Shown here: positions 7,920 to 15,478 of the stretch, one piece after another
Layout of the letters: each line of letters starts with the position of its first letter
Position numbering within the stretch: position 1 is the first letter of the stretch
From: Chitinophaga pinensis
GTDB taxonomy: Bacteria; Bacteroidota; Bacteroidia; Chitinophagales; Chitinophagaceae
Direction: 5' to 3'
Length of the DNA: 35,667 nucleotides
Assembly (NCBI GenBank): GCA_945865295.1
Contig: CAMBDE010000017.1
Location: 1 to 35,667 of the forward strand
Program-made: the position numbers and the translations under genes
The notes under the pieces: model-generated
What the model saw: only the letters and a program-made list of their open reading frames with translations
Database searches by the model: none
What the model was told of the DNA's origin: nothing

Positions 7920-9626
7920 ATGAATCAAGGATTGCAAACCTATGACTACATTGTATTTGTATTGTATTTTATATTGATCTCCTCTTATGGAATTTGGATC
8001 TATCGAAAAAAGAATACCAACATTACCAATACCAAAGATTTCTTTTTGGCCGAAGGACAATTAACTTGGTGGGCCATTGGTGCGAGTTTAATAGCCTCTA
8101 ATATTTCTGCAGAACAATTTATAGGCATGAGTGGCAATGGATTTAGATTAGGACTTGCCATTTCCGTATATGAATGGCTAGCAGCTGTTTCTTTGGTGGT
8201 GGTGGCTATCTTTTTTATGCCAGTCTATTTAAAAAACAAGATCTATACCATGCCTCAGTTTTTAAAAACGAGGTACAATGAAACAGTAGCCATGATCATG
8301 GCTATCTTTTGGTTGTTCTTATACATCTTTGTGAACTTGACTTCTATCTTATATTTAGGCGCCATCGCAATCAATAATTTAACAGGTGGCACGCATTTTC
8401 ATTTGATCATGATTGGTTTAGCCGTATTTGCATTGTTCATTACATTGGGCGGGATGAAAGTGATTGGTTATACTGACGTGTTTCAGGTCTTGGTTTTAAC
8501 AGTTGGAGGATTGGTCACTACTTATATTGCATTGACAGTTGTCAGCGAGCAATTTGGTATGGGTAAGAATATGGTTGCAGGCTTTCAACAATTAATGCAA
8601 GCCGCACCAGATCATTTTAAAATGATCTTTGATAAACCAGGTCCAGGTGCTACACAAAAAGAAATTGAGGATTACTCGAGCCTGCCAGGCATGGCCATGA
8701 TGGTAGCGGGTATTTGGATTGCGCATTTAAATTATTGGGGATGTAATCAGTACATCACACAAAGAGCGTTGGGCGCAGATTTAAAAACAGCAAGAACAGG
8801 TATTTTATTTGCAGCTTTTTTGAAATTGATGATGCCAATATTAGTGGTAGTTCCTGGTATTGCAGCCTATGTATTGTACCAAAATGGAGGATTACAAACG
8901 CAGATGATGACTGGTGGGGTTTTGAATCAAGACAATGCGTATTCGGCTGTGGTTGGATTTTTACCTGTGGGCCTAAAAGGCTTGTCGATGGCGGCTTTGA
9001 CAGCAGCGATTGTGGCATCATTGGCGGGTAAAGCAAATAGTATTTCGACCATTTATTCCCTAGACATTTATAAAAAATATATCAACAAGGACGCTACGGA
9101 TAAAAAAATTGTCACAATAGGAAGAGTGATCATTGTACTTTCATTATTGATTGCGATTATCATTAACTGGAAAGACACTTTAGGTATTGGCGGCAAAGGT
9201 GGATTTGAATTTATCCAAAAATATACGGGTTATATTTCTCCAGCCATCTTCCCTGTTTTTTTATTAGGTTTCTTTTGGAAAAAAGCAACTTCAAAAGCAG
9301 CGATCACAGGTATCTTTTTAGGCGTGGCGCTCTCCATTATTTTTGATAAATTCTTGCCAGGTTGGATGGGCAACGATACTTTATTATATACAGCTTATCC
9401 AACTGCATCTGGCAGTTTTGAAATTCCATACTTAATTCAAATGGGCTGGGTATTTTGCTTTACCACACTGGCCATTATACTGATTAGTTTATTGGATGTG
9501 AAAGGACAAAAACATGAAAACGAAATCACCGAAGACGAGGGACAGTTTAAATTATCTAATGCTCATTTAGCAATGGTAATGCTTGTTTTGGGTGTGGTGA
9601 TTGCGCTCTATATTAAATTTTGGTAG
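7920..9626 (+). CDS. Sodium/sugar symporter, SSS family, vSGLT-like
   Basis: 568 residues with about 14 hydrophobic helices. The segment SLIASNISAEQFIGMSG with the following SVYEWLAA closely matches Vibrio vSGLT. Asn61, Gln66 and Glu85 fall where vSGLT has its galactose-contacting Asn64, Gln69 and Glu88, and a FIQKYTG motif replaces the vSGLT YIQEYTG that carries Gln428. The NYWGCNQYITQR helix is also conserved. The predicted role is inner-membrane Na+-coupled uptake of glucose, galactose or a related hexose. The gene stands alone: a divergent DUF4442 gene lies upstream and a convergent membrane-protein gene downstream. TAATTTAG at 7894 is a possible -7 element. Substrate is inferred from residue matches recalled from vSGLT, not tested. 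Confidence 0.88.
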   Translation: MNQGLQTYDYIVFVLYFILISSYGIWIYRKKNTNITNTKDFFLAEGQLTWWAIGASLIASNISAEQFIGMSGNGFRLGLAISVYEWLAAVSLVVVAIFFMPVYLKNKIYTMPQFLKTRYNETVAMIMAIFWLFLYIFVNLTSILYLGAIAINNLTGGTHFHLIMIGLAVFALFITLGGMKVIGYTDVFQVLVLTVGGLVTTYIALTVVSEQFGMGKNMVAGFQQLMQAAPDHFKMIFDKPGPGATQKEIEDYSSLPGMAMMVAGIWIAHLNYWGCNQYITQRALGADLKTARTGILFAAFLKLMMPILVVVPGIAAYVLYQNGGLQTQMMTGGVLNQDNAYSAVVGFLPVGLKGLSMAALTAAIVASLAGKANSISTIYSLDIYKKYINKDATDKKIVTIGRVIIVLSLLIAIIINWKDTLGIGGKGGFEFIQKYTGYISPAIFPVFLLGFFWKKATSKAAITGIFLGVALSIIFDKFLPGWMGNDTLLYTAYPTASGSFEIPYLIQMGWVFCFTTLAIILISLLDVKGQKHENEITEDEGQFKLSNAHLAMVMLVLGVVIALYIKFW

Positions 9627-9666
9627 GCAAAGTTGATTGAACTGAATAGCACTTTAAACAGCGACT

Positions 9667-10095
9667 TTAAAAAAGTTGCAAACTGTAATGCCCTATAGCA
9701 GTAAAAAGGGCACAACGAATCAGTACGCCTAAACTACACCAAAACACCATTTTATTGGTGGGTACATTAAAGCCAACGCCAATACCGATACTAATGGGGG
9801 CACCTACAGTCATGGTACCCAATAAGCCAAGCCCAATGACACCATATTTTTCCCAAATTTTCAATACAAATCCAGGTTCCTTTTTTGTTTTCTCGACTTT
9901 ATTTTTTCTGAAGCTATTGACTATCAATTTTATTTTATCACCCAGATAAGCGGCAGCAAAAACACCTAATAATCCCCCAACAAGGCTTGCTAAAAAAATA
10001 ACGATTGGGGAGAGTCCAAATGCAAATCCAGCAGGGATAGCGGCGTAAATTTCAAAAGTGGCAAGACCAGCTACAGTGAGGATTTTATAAAACAT
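9667..10095 (-). CDS. Small integral membrane protein, possibly small multidrug export-like
   Basis: 142 residues from ATG 10095, with three or four hydrophobic segments (roughly residues 2-24, 26-50, 85-107, 113-138). The TFEIYAAIPAGFAFGLSP helix and YGVIGLGLLGTMTVGAPISIG loop recall the small multidrug export (PF06695) or VTT-like membrane families, but I cannot settle which. A TTG at 10125 would add ten residues (LALHFINHP) and is less likely than the ATG at the start of the first helix. Its 3' end faces the symporter gene across 40 bp. No function is claimed beyond membrane location. Confidence 0.65.
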   Translation of the reverse strand: MFYKILTVAGLATFEIYAAIPAGFAFGLSPIVIFLASLVGGLLGVFAAAYLGDKIKLIVNSFRKNKVEKTKKEPGFVLKIWEKYGVIGLGLLGTMTVGAPISIGIGVGFNVPTNKMVFWCSLGVLIRCALFTAIGHYSLQLF

Positions 10096-10195
10096 AGGGT
10101 GATTTATGAAATGTAAAGCTAACAATTAATAGCCTCTAGGATACATTTTATTTATTAAATTAAACTTAACTTTAAGTTACCACAAAACCGAATGT

Positions 10196-11323
10196 ATGGA
10201 ACGTAGACAACTCTTAAAACAATCTGCTTTTGCAATTGCTGCTTTTTCTTTTTCTAGAGAAGTTTTTGCCAATGCATCAAATACTAGATTGGATTTTAAT
10301 CCAGCTGCTTTGAATAGTTCGAATATGCTAAGTAGTATGATTCGATTAGGCTCAAATGAAAATCCACATGGCCCATCAACATTAGCGAAACAAGCAATGA
10401 TAGACGCAGTAGGTATTTCTAATCGCTATCAGTGGGATATGAATGCGGAATTAAAAACAGCAATTGCAAAAATGACTGGTCACACAAAAGACCATATTGC
10501 CCTAGGTGCTGGATCTTCTGAGTTATTGGGTATAGTTTCATTATGGGCTGCGTATAAGAAAGGTAATGTGGTTGCTTCTGAACCAACATTTAAATTGTGG
10601 ATGCCTGCGGCTAGACGTATGGGCTTGCCAACTAAATTAGTTCCATTGACAGAAACAAAGCACAATGATTTAAATGGATTAATGAATGCGATGGATGAAC
10701 AAACAAAGATGATTTATTTATGTAACCCAAATAATCCAACTGGCACAGTGAGTCCTACAAGTGCATTGGAAGATTTTATAAAAAAAGTGGCTAGCACCAC
10801 CATTGTATTATTAGATGAAGCGTATACAGATTATTATGATTCGCCATCTATGTCAAAAATGATTGACACCTATCCTAATTTAGTCATTGCAAAAACATTT
10901 TCTAAAACATTTGGAATGGCAGGTGCAAGAGTTGGTTATGTGTTGGCACATCCAAATACAATCAAGCAATTAAATGAATTTCAGGCTTGGGCAAATGCGG
11001 GCCCATCTGCAGTATCCATGCAAGGTGCATTGGCAGCCATCAAAGACAAGGCATTTGTAACCTATTGTAAGCAAGAAAATGTCAAAGCAAAAGAGATCTT
11101 GTATAATGGTTTTGATGCTCTAGGTATCAAGCATATTAAGTCATTCACAAGCTTTGTCTATTTTGATACGGCGACGTATAAACAAGATATACCAGCATTA
11201 TTATTAGCCAATCAAATTACAGGTGCTAGATCTTTTGAGCAAAATAGCAGTTGGTTAAGAATAAGTATTGGCACAGTAGCTGAAATGGAAAAAGTGGTAG
11301 CTGTGTTGAAACTTGGCGCTTAG
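10196..11323 (+). CDS. Tat-exported class I/II aminotransferase, HisC-like
   Basis: 375 residues. The fold-type I PLP enzyme pattern is complete: GAGSSELL (104-111, phosphate binding), CNPNNPTG (176-183), LLDEAYTDY with Asp207, the PLP lysine Lys237 in KTFSKTFGMAGARVGY, and Arg355 in WLRISIGT for the substrate carboxylate or phosphate. It most resembles histidinol-phosphate aminotransferases. The N-terminus is unusual for a cytoplasmic enzyme: ERRQLLKQS followed by a hydrophobic stretch and an AxA-like FANA site, i.e. a twin-arginine export signal. Folded export with cofactor bound would place it in the periplasm. There is no his gene nearby, so a role in histidine synthesis is doubtful; the substrate is unknown. 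TAACTTTA near 10160 may be a -7 element. Confidence 0.85.
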   Translation: MERRQLLKQSAFAIAAFSFSREVFANASNTRLDFNPAALNSSNMLSSMIRLGSNENPHGPSTLAKQAMIDAVGISNRYQWDMNAELKTAIAKMTGHTKDHIALGAGSSELLGIVSLWAAYKKGNVVASEPTFKLWMPAARRMGLPTKLVPLTETKHNDLNGLMNAMDEQTKMIYLCNPNNPTGTVSPTSALEDFIKKVASTTIVLLDEAYTDYYDSPSMSKMIDTYPNLVIAKTFSKTFGMAGARVGYVLAHPNTIKQLNEFQAWANAGPSAVSMQGALAAIKDKAFVTYCKQENVKAKEILYNGFDALGIKHIKSFTSFVYFDTATYKQDIPALLLANQITGARSFEQNSSWLRISIGTVAEMEKVVAVLKLGA

Positions 11324-11324
11324 A

Positions 11325-11546
11325 CTATACTTTTTTTGGAGGCAATGCAAATGCAGTCGCTTGGTGTTCGAACTGACCATTGTGTGCGCCGTCGCAAAAC
11401 GGTTTGTTTTTACTTAGGCCGCATCTGCAAAGGCCTAACACATTTCTGCCAGCTAAGTCATAAGTGTTTCCTTCTCTATCTACGATTGTAAATTCGCCTT
11501 CGACTTTCAAAGATCCGTTATTATTTACGGTAATTTTAGTTGACAT
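11325..11546 (-). CDS. CDGSH iron-sulfur domain protein
   Basis: 73 residues with the exact CDGSH ligand set C-x-C-x8-C-x3-H: Cys40, Cys42, Cys51 and His55 in CRCGLSKNKPFCDGAH. The family binds a redox-active [2Fe-2S] cluster with three Cys and one His ligand; bacterial members are small soluble proteins of mostly unknown role. There is no signal peptide. The preceding strands (SLKVEGEFTIVDREGNTYDL) are typical of the single-domain bacterial form. The stop codon is one base from the stop of the convergent aminotransferase gene. It lies 37 bp downstream of the phosphodiesterase gene on the same strand and may be read with it. Confidence 0.9.
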   Translation of the reverse strand: MSTKITVNNNGSLKVEGEFTIVDREGNTYDLAGRNVLGLCRCGLSKNKPFCDGAHNGQFEHQATAFALPPKKV

Positions 11547-11583
11547 ATTTTTTTAATTTAAGAATTTTAAAGGTATTGAATTT

Positions 11584-12561
11584 TTACTTCAGTTCAATCA
11601 GGGAAGCTTGTGTTGGATAGAATATCTTTAAACCAATTTGATTGGCTGCTTGAATTTCTCCTTTTATTTTTGCTTCGCAGCCATCACAAGGTTTGATATG
11701 TGTTACATACAATTGCGTGTTTTTCAAAAGTCTATTTGTTAGTTGATTTAGTTTCGCCATTTCTTCCATCAAAAGTTTAGGAGTTAGGTGCCCAAATAAA
11801 GCTTTTTCAGAAACGCTATTGTCAAAAGAGACTTCAATAAAAATGGCTTTAAGTTGATTTTGAATCACTAATGGCGCAATGGTCTGCCATAATTGAGCAA
11901 GCTGATCACTTTGTTCAACCCTATCTGCACCAGTGTCACCAAGGTATAATAAATAAGCATCCTGATTTTTGACAAGAAAAGCAGTGCTCTCATAGGGCTT
12001 AACATGACTTAAAACAAAGGGCGTGACAAATAAGCCAGTATTGTCAATTGGAATTTCAAGCTTGGGTGTTAAGGTTTGATAGCTATATTTTTTTAAGATA
12101 GGCGCTTCTCCCTCAGTTCCAAAATTGGCCCAAGCAGACCAGGTGAAATAGTTTTTCTTAAATACATCTAAGACAGAAGCAAGTCCGTATAAATTTTTTG
12201 CTTTGTCATTGGGGGAATTCATGATCAATCCTGCGGTATGATCTAAATGTGCATGAGAAATAAAATAGCTATTGATATTATTTTGTTGAATAACACTAGG
12301 GTTGGATGGTTTAAAAATCTTTTTTGCTGCCGCAAGCTCAAGCCCCTTATAAATAGTACCGGCGTCTAAACAAATAAATTGGTCGCTGCCACCGGCAGCC
12401 ACAAGGTATGCCGATAGATTCGACTCGTCTAAGCCACCCTTTACACCGAGGGGGATGACTTTAAAGCCATTGGTTGAAATGGATGCATTGTTTGATTGTC
12501 CAGCAACATGTGCTGCTACCATCAACAAAATCGCAACGATTGGTCCTAATTTTGGTTTCAA
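11584..12561 (-). CDS. Exported metallo-beta-lactamase-fold class II cyclic-nucleotide phosphodiesterase-like protein
   Basis: 325 residues with a signal peptide (1-21, ending AAHVAGQ). The metal-binding motif HAHLDH (His103, His105, Asp107, His108), a later His186 and the LYLGDTGAD motif (Asp209) place it in the MBL-fold hydrolases. The SHAHLDHTAGL form, the FIEVSFDN and FGHLTPKLL blocks and the closing YVTHIKP match class II 3',5'-cAMP phosphodiesterases (CpdP/PDE1 type). The predicted location is periplasmic. Translation appears to start at a TTG (12561): the frame is closed by TAA four codons upstream, and a later ATG (codon 14) would destroy the signal peptide. The operator at 12593-12617 is only 32 bp away, but it fits the divergent gene better. 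Confidence 0.78.
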   Translation of the reverse strand: MKPKLGPIVAILLMVAAHVAGQSNNASISTNGFKVIPLGVKGGLDESNLSAYLVAAGGSDQFICLDAGTIYKGLELAAAKKIFKPSNPSVIQQNNINSYFISHAHLDHTAGLIMNSPNDKAKNLYGLASVLDVFKKNYFTWSAWANFGTEGEAPILKKYSYQTLTPKLEIPIDNTGLFVTPFVLSHVKPYESTAFLVKNQDAYLLYLGDTGADRVEQSDQLAQLWQTIAPLVIQNQLKAIFIEVSFDNSVSEKALFGHLTPKLLMEEMAKLNQLTNRLLKNTQLYVTHIKPCDGCEAKIKGEIQAANQIGLKIFYPTQASLIELK

Positions 12562-12592
12562 ATCTTGATTTTGTTAAAATTATTAAATTTTT

Positions 12593-12617
12593 CGTTCCGT
12601 TTGCGTAATTGGGAACA
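12593..12617. promoter_or_regulatory. Palindromic operator, copy A (CGTTCC-N13-GGAACA)
   Basis: Inverted 6-bp arms separated by exactly 13 bp, with one mismatch (C for T) at the first base compared with three identical copies elsewhere in the window. The right edge is 72 bp from the ATG of the SnoaL-like gene at 12689; a TATTTTTG -7 element begins 42 bp downstream of it. It probably binds a dimeric regulator upstream of that promoter. Confidence 0.75.
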
Positions 12618-12632
12618 TATTCAAATGATCAA

Positions 12633-12666
12633 TTGCGTTTTTTAGGAATTGTATAAGATATTTTTG
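12633..12666 (+). promoter_or_regulatory. Bacteroidota-type promoter of the SnoaL-like gene
   Basis: TATTTTTG at 12659-12666 is an exact match to the TAnnTTTG -7 element. TTGCGTTT at 12633 is in -33 position. Transcription would start near 12672, 17 bp before the ATG. Paralogous promoters at 15423-15453 and 35305-35336 keep a TGCATTT box and the TA start at the same distance from the operator. Confidence 0.5.
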
Positions 12667-12688
12667 AGTCAAATCAAATCAAAAATTT

Positions 12689-13171
12689 ATGAAAAAAATG
12701 TTTATATGCTTCATGGCATTATGCACATTGACAGTTACTGCGGTATCTGCACAAAAAATGGACCAGGCTGCAAAAAACATCAAGTTTTACGGACAAGTTT
12801 GGGATGTGGTAGTCAATGAAGGAAGAGTGAATGTATTAGATACTGCTTTTGCTGATAATGTGATTTTACACACGACACCTGCTGTCACTGGCAAGGCGAA
12901 TGCGATAGCGTATTACGCAAATTATGTGACTGGATTTAGTAACAGACAGTTTACTGTAAGAGAATCACTTGCACAAGGCAACAAAGTAGTGAAATACTGG
13001 AACTTTAAAGGCAAGCATACAGGTACTTTCTTTGGTATTCCTGCAACCAATAAGGATGTGGATGTGGTTGGCTGTACCATTGCGACTATTGTAAATGGCA
13101 AAATCACAGAAGAGCGTGACTTTATGGACATGTTAGAATTCTTACAACAATTAGGCATCATGCCTCGTTAA
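12689..13171 (+). CDS. Exported SnoaL/NTF2-like protein
   Basis: 160 residues with a Sec signal peptide cleaved after VSAQ (no lipobox Cys). The mature part is one NTF2-like domain of the SnoaL/ester-cyclase type: a helix (KFYGQVWDVVVNEGR), a VLDTAFADNVILHTTP strand pair, then KGKHTGTFFGIPATNKDV, characteristic of SnoaL-like proteins, and the EERDFMDMLEFLQQLG end. Relatives include polyketide cyclases and many non-enzymatic proteins, so no reaction is assigned. The gene is preceded by operator A and a good -7 element and converges on the membrane AraC regulator gene, sharing its stop codon in TTAA. It is one of four NTF2-like genes here that carry the operator. Confidence 0.82.
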   Translation: MKKMFICFMALCTLTVTAVSAQKMDQAAKNIKFYGQVWDVVVNEGRVNVLDTAFADNVILHTTPAVTGKANAIAYYANYVTGFSNRQFTVRESLAQGNKVVKYWNFKGKHTGTFFGIPATNKDVDVVGCTIATIVNGKITEERDFMDMLEFLQQLGIMPR

Positions 13172-14364
13172 GCTTCTACGGTTTTTACAGATTTTATAAA
13201 AGCGGAAGGGGTTACTCCCTTTCGCTCTTTAAAAGCGTCAATGAATTTAGATCTTGATGCAAAACCCGCATTTGTAGCAATCGCTTCTATCGTCAAATTT
13301 TTTGCTTCTCCGTCTTCGATCAACTTACATACATGATCGATTCTTAAATTTTTTCTCCAGTCACTAAATGTAATCTCCAGTTCTTTATTAAAGTAGTTGG
13401 ATAAAAATCTTTCTGGTATTTTTAAATCAAAAGACATTTGAGACAGTGAAAATTCCTTTTGAATAAAAGGTAAAGTATCTAAATAATCTTGAATGATCCG
13501 CTCAATATCCTGCACTGTGATTGTTTCTTTTTGTTTCTTAGGCAAAATCGACTTAAACTCTTCTATAATATTGTCTTTCCCTTTCTCAATCGTATAAGAT
13601 ACGTTGCCATAAAGGATCTTAGGGAAAAGGAATAGGAAGATATTTTGTAAGAAAAAGCCACCGCCACAAATTTCAAAATAATATTTCTGGCTAAAAATTA
13701 TAGTGGATGGAATTCCTAATACACTAAATTGAACACCATACAAAGTACTCATATGTCCTATACTATTAATTGCTATAACAATTTGTATCCAACAAAGCAA
13801 ATAAAACCATCTACTAATAATGCGATGATTAGAGGGTAACTGATTGTATTTTATCAAAATGGATTTGCTGCGACTGTAAAAGTAAATTAATGCAAAAAGG
13901 GAATACACTAAAAGATGAATTGATCTTGAGTAAAGGATAAATTCAAATGAAACAAAATTGAAATCAAGCGTATAGTTCTCGGTCACATTGACTGTTTCAT
14001 GTGCAATTTGCGCCTTTTGATCAAAAGGGAGGGTGGTAAATGGCAGGCAATTAATAACAATAAAAGCAGCAGGGAGTAAATGCAACCAATCCCATTTTTC
14101 AAGTTTGCTATGGTCTGCTAAAGTGGTCTTCACGTAATAAAACAACAAGGGACCTAGTAAATAGGATAAGGGCAGCCAATGTACGAAGCTCACGCCTTCC
14201 CAAAAGAGGTCCTTGGTAAAATGAAGGCCGTAATACACCATCACCACCAGGTTGCAACACAAGAAAAAAAGCGCTAAGAATATATTCGATCTATTTAATG
14301 AACTTAAATAGTACAAAAGGATGAAGGAAGTAAAAATCCCAAATAAAGGAAACAGTATGGCCAT
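13168..14364 (-). CDS. Membrane-bound AraC-family transcriptional regulator
   Basis: 398 residues. The N-terminal ~250 residues contain about seven hydrophobic helices (a 7TM-like sensor half seen in many Bacteroidota regulators). After a linker (~260-300) comes an AraC/XylS two-helix-turn-helix domain (~300-393), with FSLSQMSFDLKIPERFLSNYF as the first HTH in two parts and LTIEAIATNAGFASRSKFIDAF then RKGVTPSAFI as the second. The DNA-binding end is therefore cytoplasmic and tethered to the inner membrane. The gene lies among operator-bearing targets, and operator B (14409-14433) overlaps its own predicted promoter. It is the obvious candidate to bind TGTTCC-N13-GGAACA; the ligand is unknown. 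Its stop overlaps the convergent SnoaL-like gene by 4 bp. Confidence 0.88.
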   Translation of the reverse strand: MAILFPLFGIFTSFILLYYLSSLNRSNIFLALFFLCCNLVVMVYYGLHFTKDLFWEGVSFVHWLPLSYLLGPLLFYYVKTTLADHSKLEKWDWLHLLPAAFIVINCLPFTTLPFDQKAQIAHETVNVTENYTLDFNFVSFEFILYSRSIHLLVYSLFALIYFYSRSKSILIKYNQLPSNHRIISRWFYLLCWIQIVIAINSIGHMSTLYGVQFSVLGIPSTIIFSQKYYFEICGGGFFLQNIFLFLFPKILYGNVSYTIEKGKDNIIEEFKSILPKKQKETITVQDIERIIQDYLDTLPFIQKEFSLSQMSFDLKIPERFLSNYFNKELEITFSDWRKNLRIDHVCKLIEDGEAKNLTIEAIATNAGFASRSKFIDAFKERKGVTPSAFIKSVKTVEA

Positions 14365-14408
14365 AAATGGGTGATTACTAGGTTAGTAGAGCCCAAATTA
14401 AGCAAATT

Positions 14409-14433
14409 TGTTCCAAAATAGCAAAAAGGAACA
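14409..14433. promoter_or_regulatory. Palindromic operator, copy B, at the AraC regulator promoter
   Basis: Perfect TGTTCC-N13-GGAACA, 45 bp upstream of the regulator ATG. On the minus strand a -33-like TTTTTG lies inside its spacer and a -7-like TAATTTGG (14393-14400) begins 21 bp later, so a bound protein would cover the core promoter. This suggests negative autoregulation. Confidence 0.72.
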
Positions 14434-14461
14434 TGTTAGAATTCCATATTCCCCATGAAAA

Positions 14462-14484
14462 AGCCCCGGCAATTTGCCAGGGCT
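14462..14484 (-). terminator. Intrinsic terminator of the duplicated-domain lipoprotein gene
   Basis: Stem AGCCCCGGC / GCCAGGGCT (one mismatch) with a 5-nt loop. On the minus strand it is followed by T5. It lies 30 bp beyond the stop of the lipoprotein gene (14514). Confidence 0.8.
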
Positions 14485-14513
14485 ATGTATTTTTCAAACT
14501 TAAAACCTAATAA

Positions 14514-15305
14514 TTACTTACTTACTCGCTTATATGTCTTGATACTAGTCACTTTATTTACAGTATCTGAGATTGTTTGAGTGAACTCATCTGGGCCATT
14601 GAAAGTTACAGGGATATTGTATTTACCTACCCAAATCTTATTGCTACAAAAAGTCAGATCTTCGGTTAATGCACCATTGCTTAAGGTAAAACTACCCTTA
14701 CCTACTGTGTTAGCAAAAGTATTGCTTGTTGCATCAGCTGCTGCTTTAGCTGCCCACATAAAATGACCTGCATGGTATACTTTATATTCATTGTAAGTAT
14801 TTACAACTGAATCTTGACCAGTTACATTGATACTTTTTGTTTGGTGCCATACACCATCTAAATCAGATGTGCCTGCGCTTTCTAATTTAGTATAATCTTC
14901 AGAACTACTCCATTTTTTACCATTGATCACGATTGCATCAATCTTCTGATTATATCCTTTTTCGTTCTTTGTGATCGCTAACTTAACAGTAGCTGCAGAA
15001 TCTAAAGTAGTTGTATTGAAAATATTCACCTCTTCCATGTTATTAGCATCTTTCTGAGTGTAAGATCCAACACCAAAAGATACAGCACTATCCTTATTTT
15101 CTATAATATAAAAATAAGATTCAGCAGTATAAATTTTGAATTGGGTAGTGCCATCTGCAGCCGATGACTCATTGTCTTTACCATCGTAATTCCAAATTAC
15201 TTTGTCTAAAGAATAAACACCAGCATGAGATGTCGGTGCTTCCGGTTGAGTGCAACTAGCTAAAATAGCAGCCATTGCAAATCCTACAATCGTTGTTTTT
15301 TTCAT
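14514..15305 (-). CDS. Lipoprotein with two lipocalin-like repeats, function unknown
   Basis: 263 residues. The signal peptide ends in a lipobox ILASC (Cys18). The mature protein appears to be two copies of a ~110-residue beta-rich module. Copy one runs from GVYSLDKVIWNYDG to NGKKWSSSEDYTKL (~29-140), copy two from LDGVWHQTKSINVTG to TSIKTYKRVSK (~147-263). Each opens with G(V)xxL/xxK, has an FKIYTAESYF or YKVYHAGHFMW strand and a VGSYT or VGKGSF strand, and ends at a K(W/T)-Y-K-(L/V) strand. This resembles lipocalin-like Bacteroidota lipoproteins, but I cannot name the family. The gene is divergent from the NTF2-like gene at 15479 and shares operator C, which lies 75 bp from its ATG. Confidence 0.75.
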   Translation of the reverse strand: MKKTTIVGFAMAAILASCTQPEAPTSHAGVYSLDKVIWNYDGKDNESSAADGTTQFKIYTAESYFYIIENKDSAVSFGVGSYTQKDANNMEEVNIFNTTTLDSAATVKLAITKNEKGYNQKIDAIVINGKKWSSSEDYTKLESAGTSDLDGVWHQTKSINVTGQDSVVNTYNEYKVYHAGHFMWAAKAAADATSNTFANTVGKGSFTLSNGALTEDLTFCSNKIWVGKYNIPVTFNGPDEFTQTISDTVNKVTSIKTYKRVSK

Positions 15306-15379
15306 TGTTATGTTTTTAAGTATTAGATATGTAAATTTAAATACATATTGTATTCAATAGCGGAAATTTATTGTTAAAA

Positions 15380-15404
15380 TGTTCCAATATAGATTTAAGG
15401 AACA
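15380..15404. promoter_or_regulatory. Palindromic operator, copy C, between two divergent lipoprotein genes
   Basis: Perfect TGTTCC-N13-GGAACA. It is placed symmetrically: 75 bp to the ATG at 15305 (minus) and 75 bp to the ATG at 15479 (plus). A TA-start -7-like element lies about 42 bp out on each side (TATATTAC at 15446 on plus; TAAATTTA near 15339 on minus), so one site could control both promoters. Confidence 0.78.
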
Positions 15405-15422
15405 AATTTTGCTCAGGCTCAG

Positions 15423-15453
15423 TTGCATTTTCCTATTTGGACGATTATATTAC
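15423..15453 (+). promoter_or_regulatory. Probable promoter of the NTF2-like lipoprotein gene
   Basis: TTGCATTT at 15423 (-33 position) and TATATTAC at 15446 (-7 position; only a partial match to TAnnTTTG). The weak -7 suits an activator-dependent promoter. Both elements hold almost the same distance from the operator as in the SnoaL-like gene promoter. Confidence 0.4.
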
Positions 15454-15478
15454 AGTTCAATTTAAAAATTAAATTCAT

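Noticed and set aside
8755..9036. 93-codon open frame antisense to the sodium/sugar symporter
   Set aside because: Composition looks like a reverse reading of membrane-helix codons; no start context or product.
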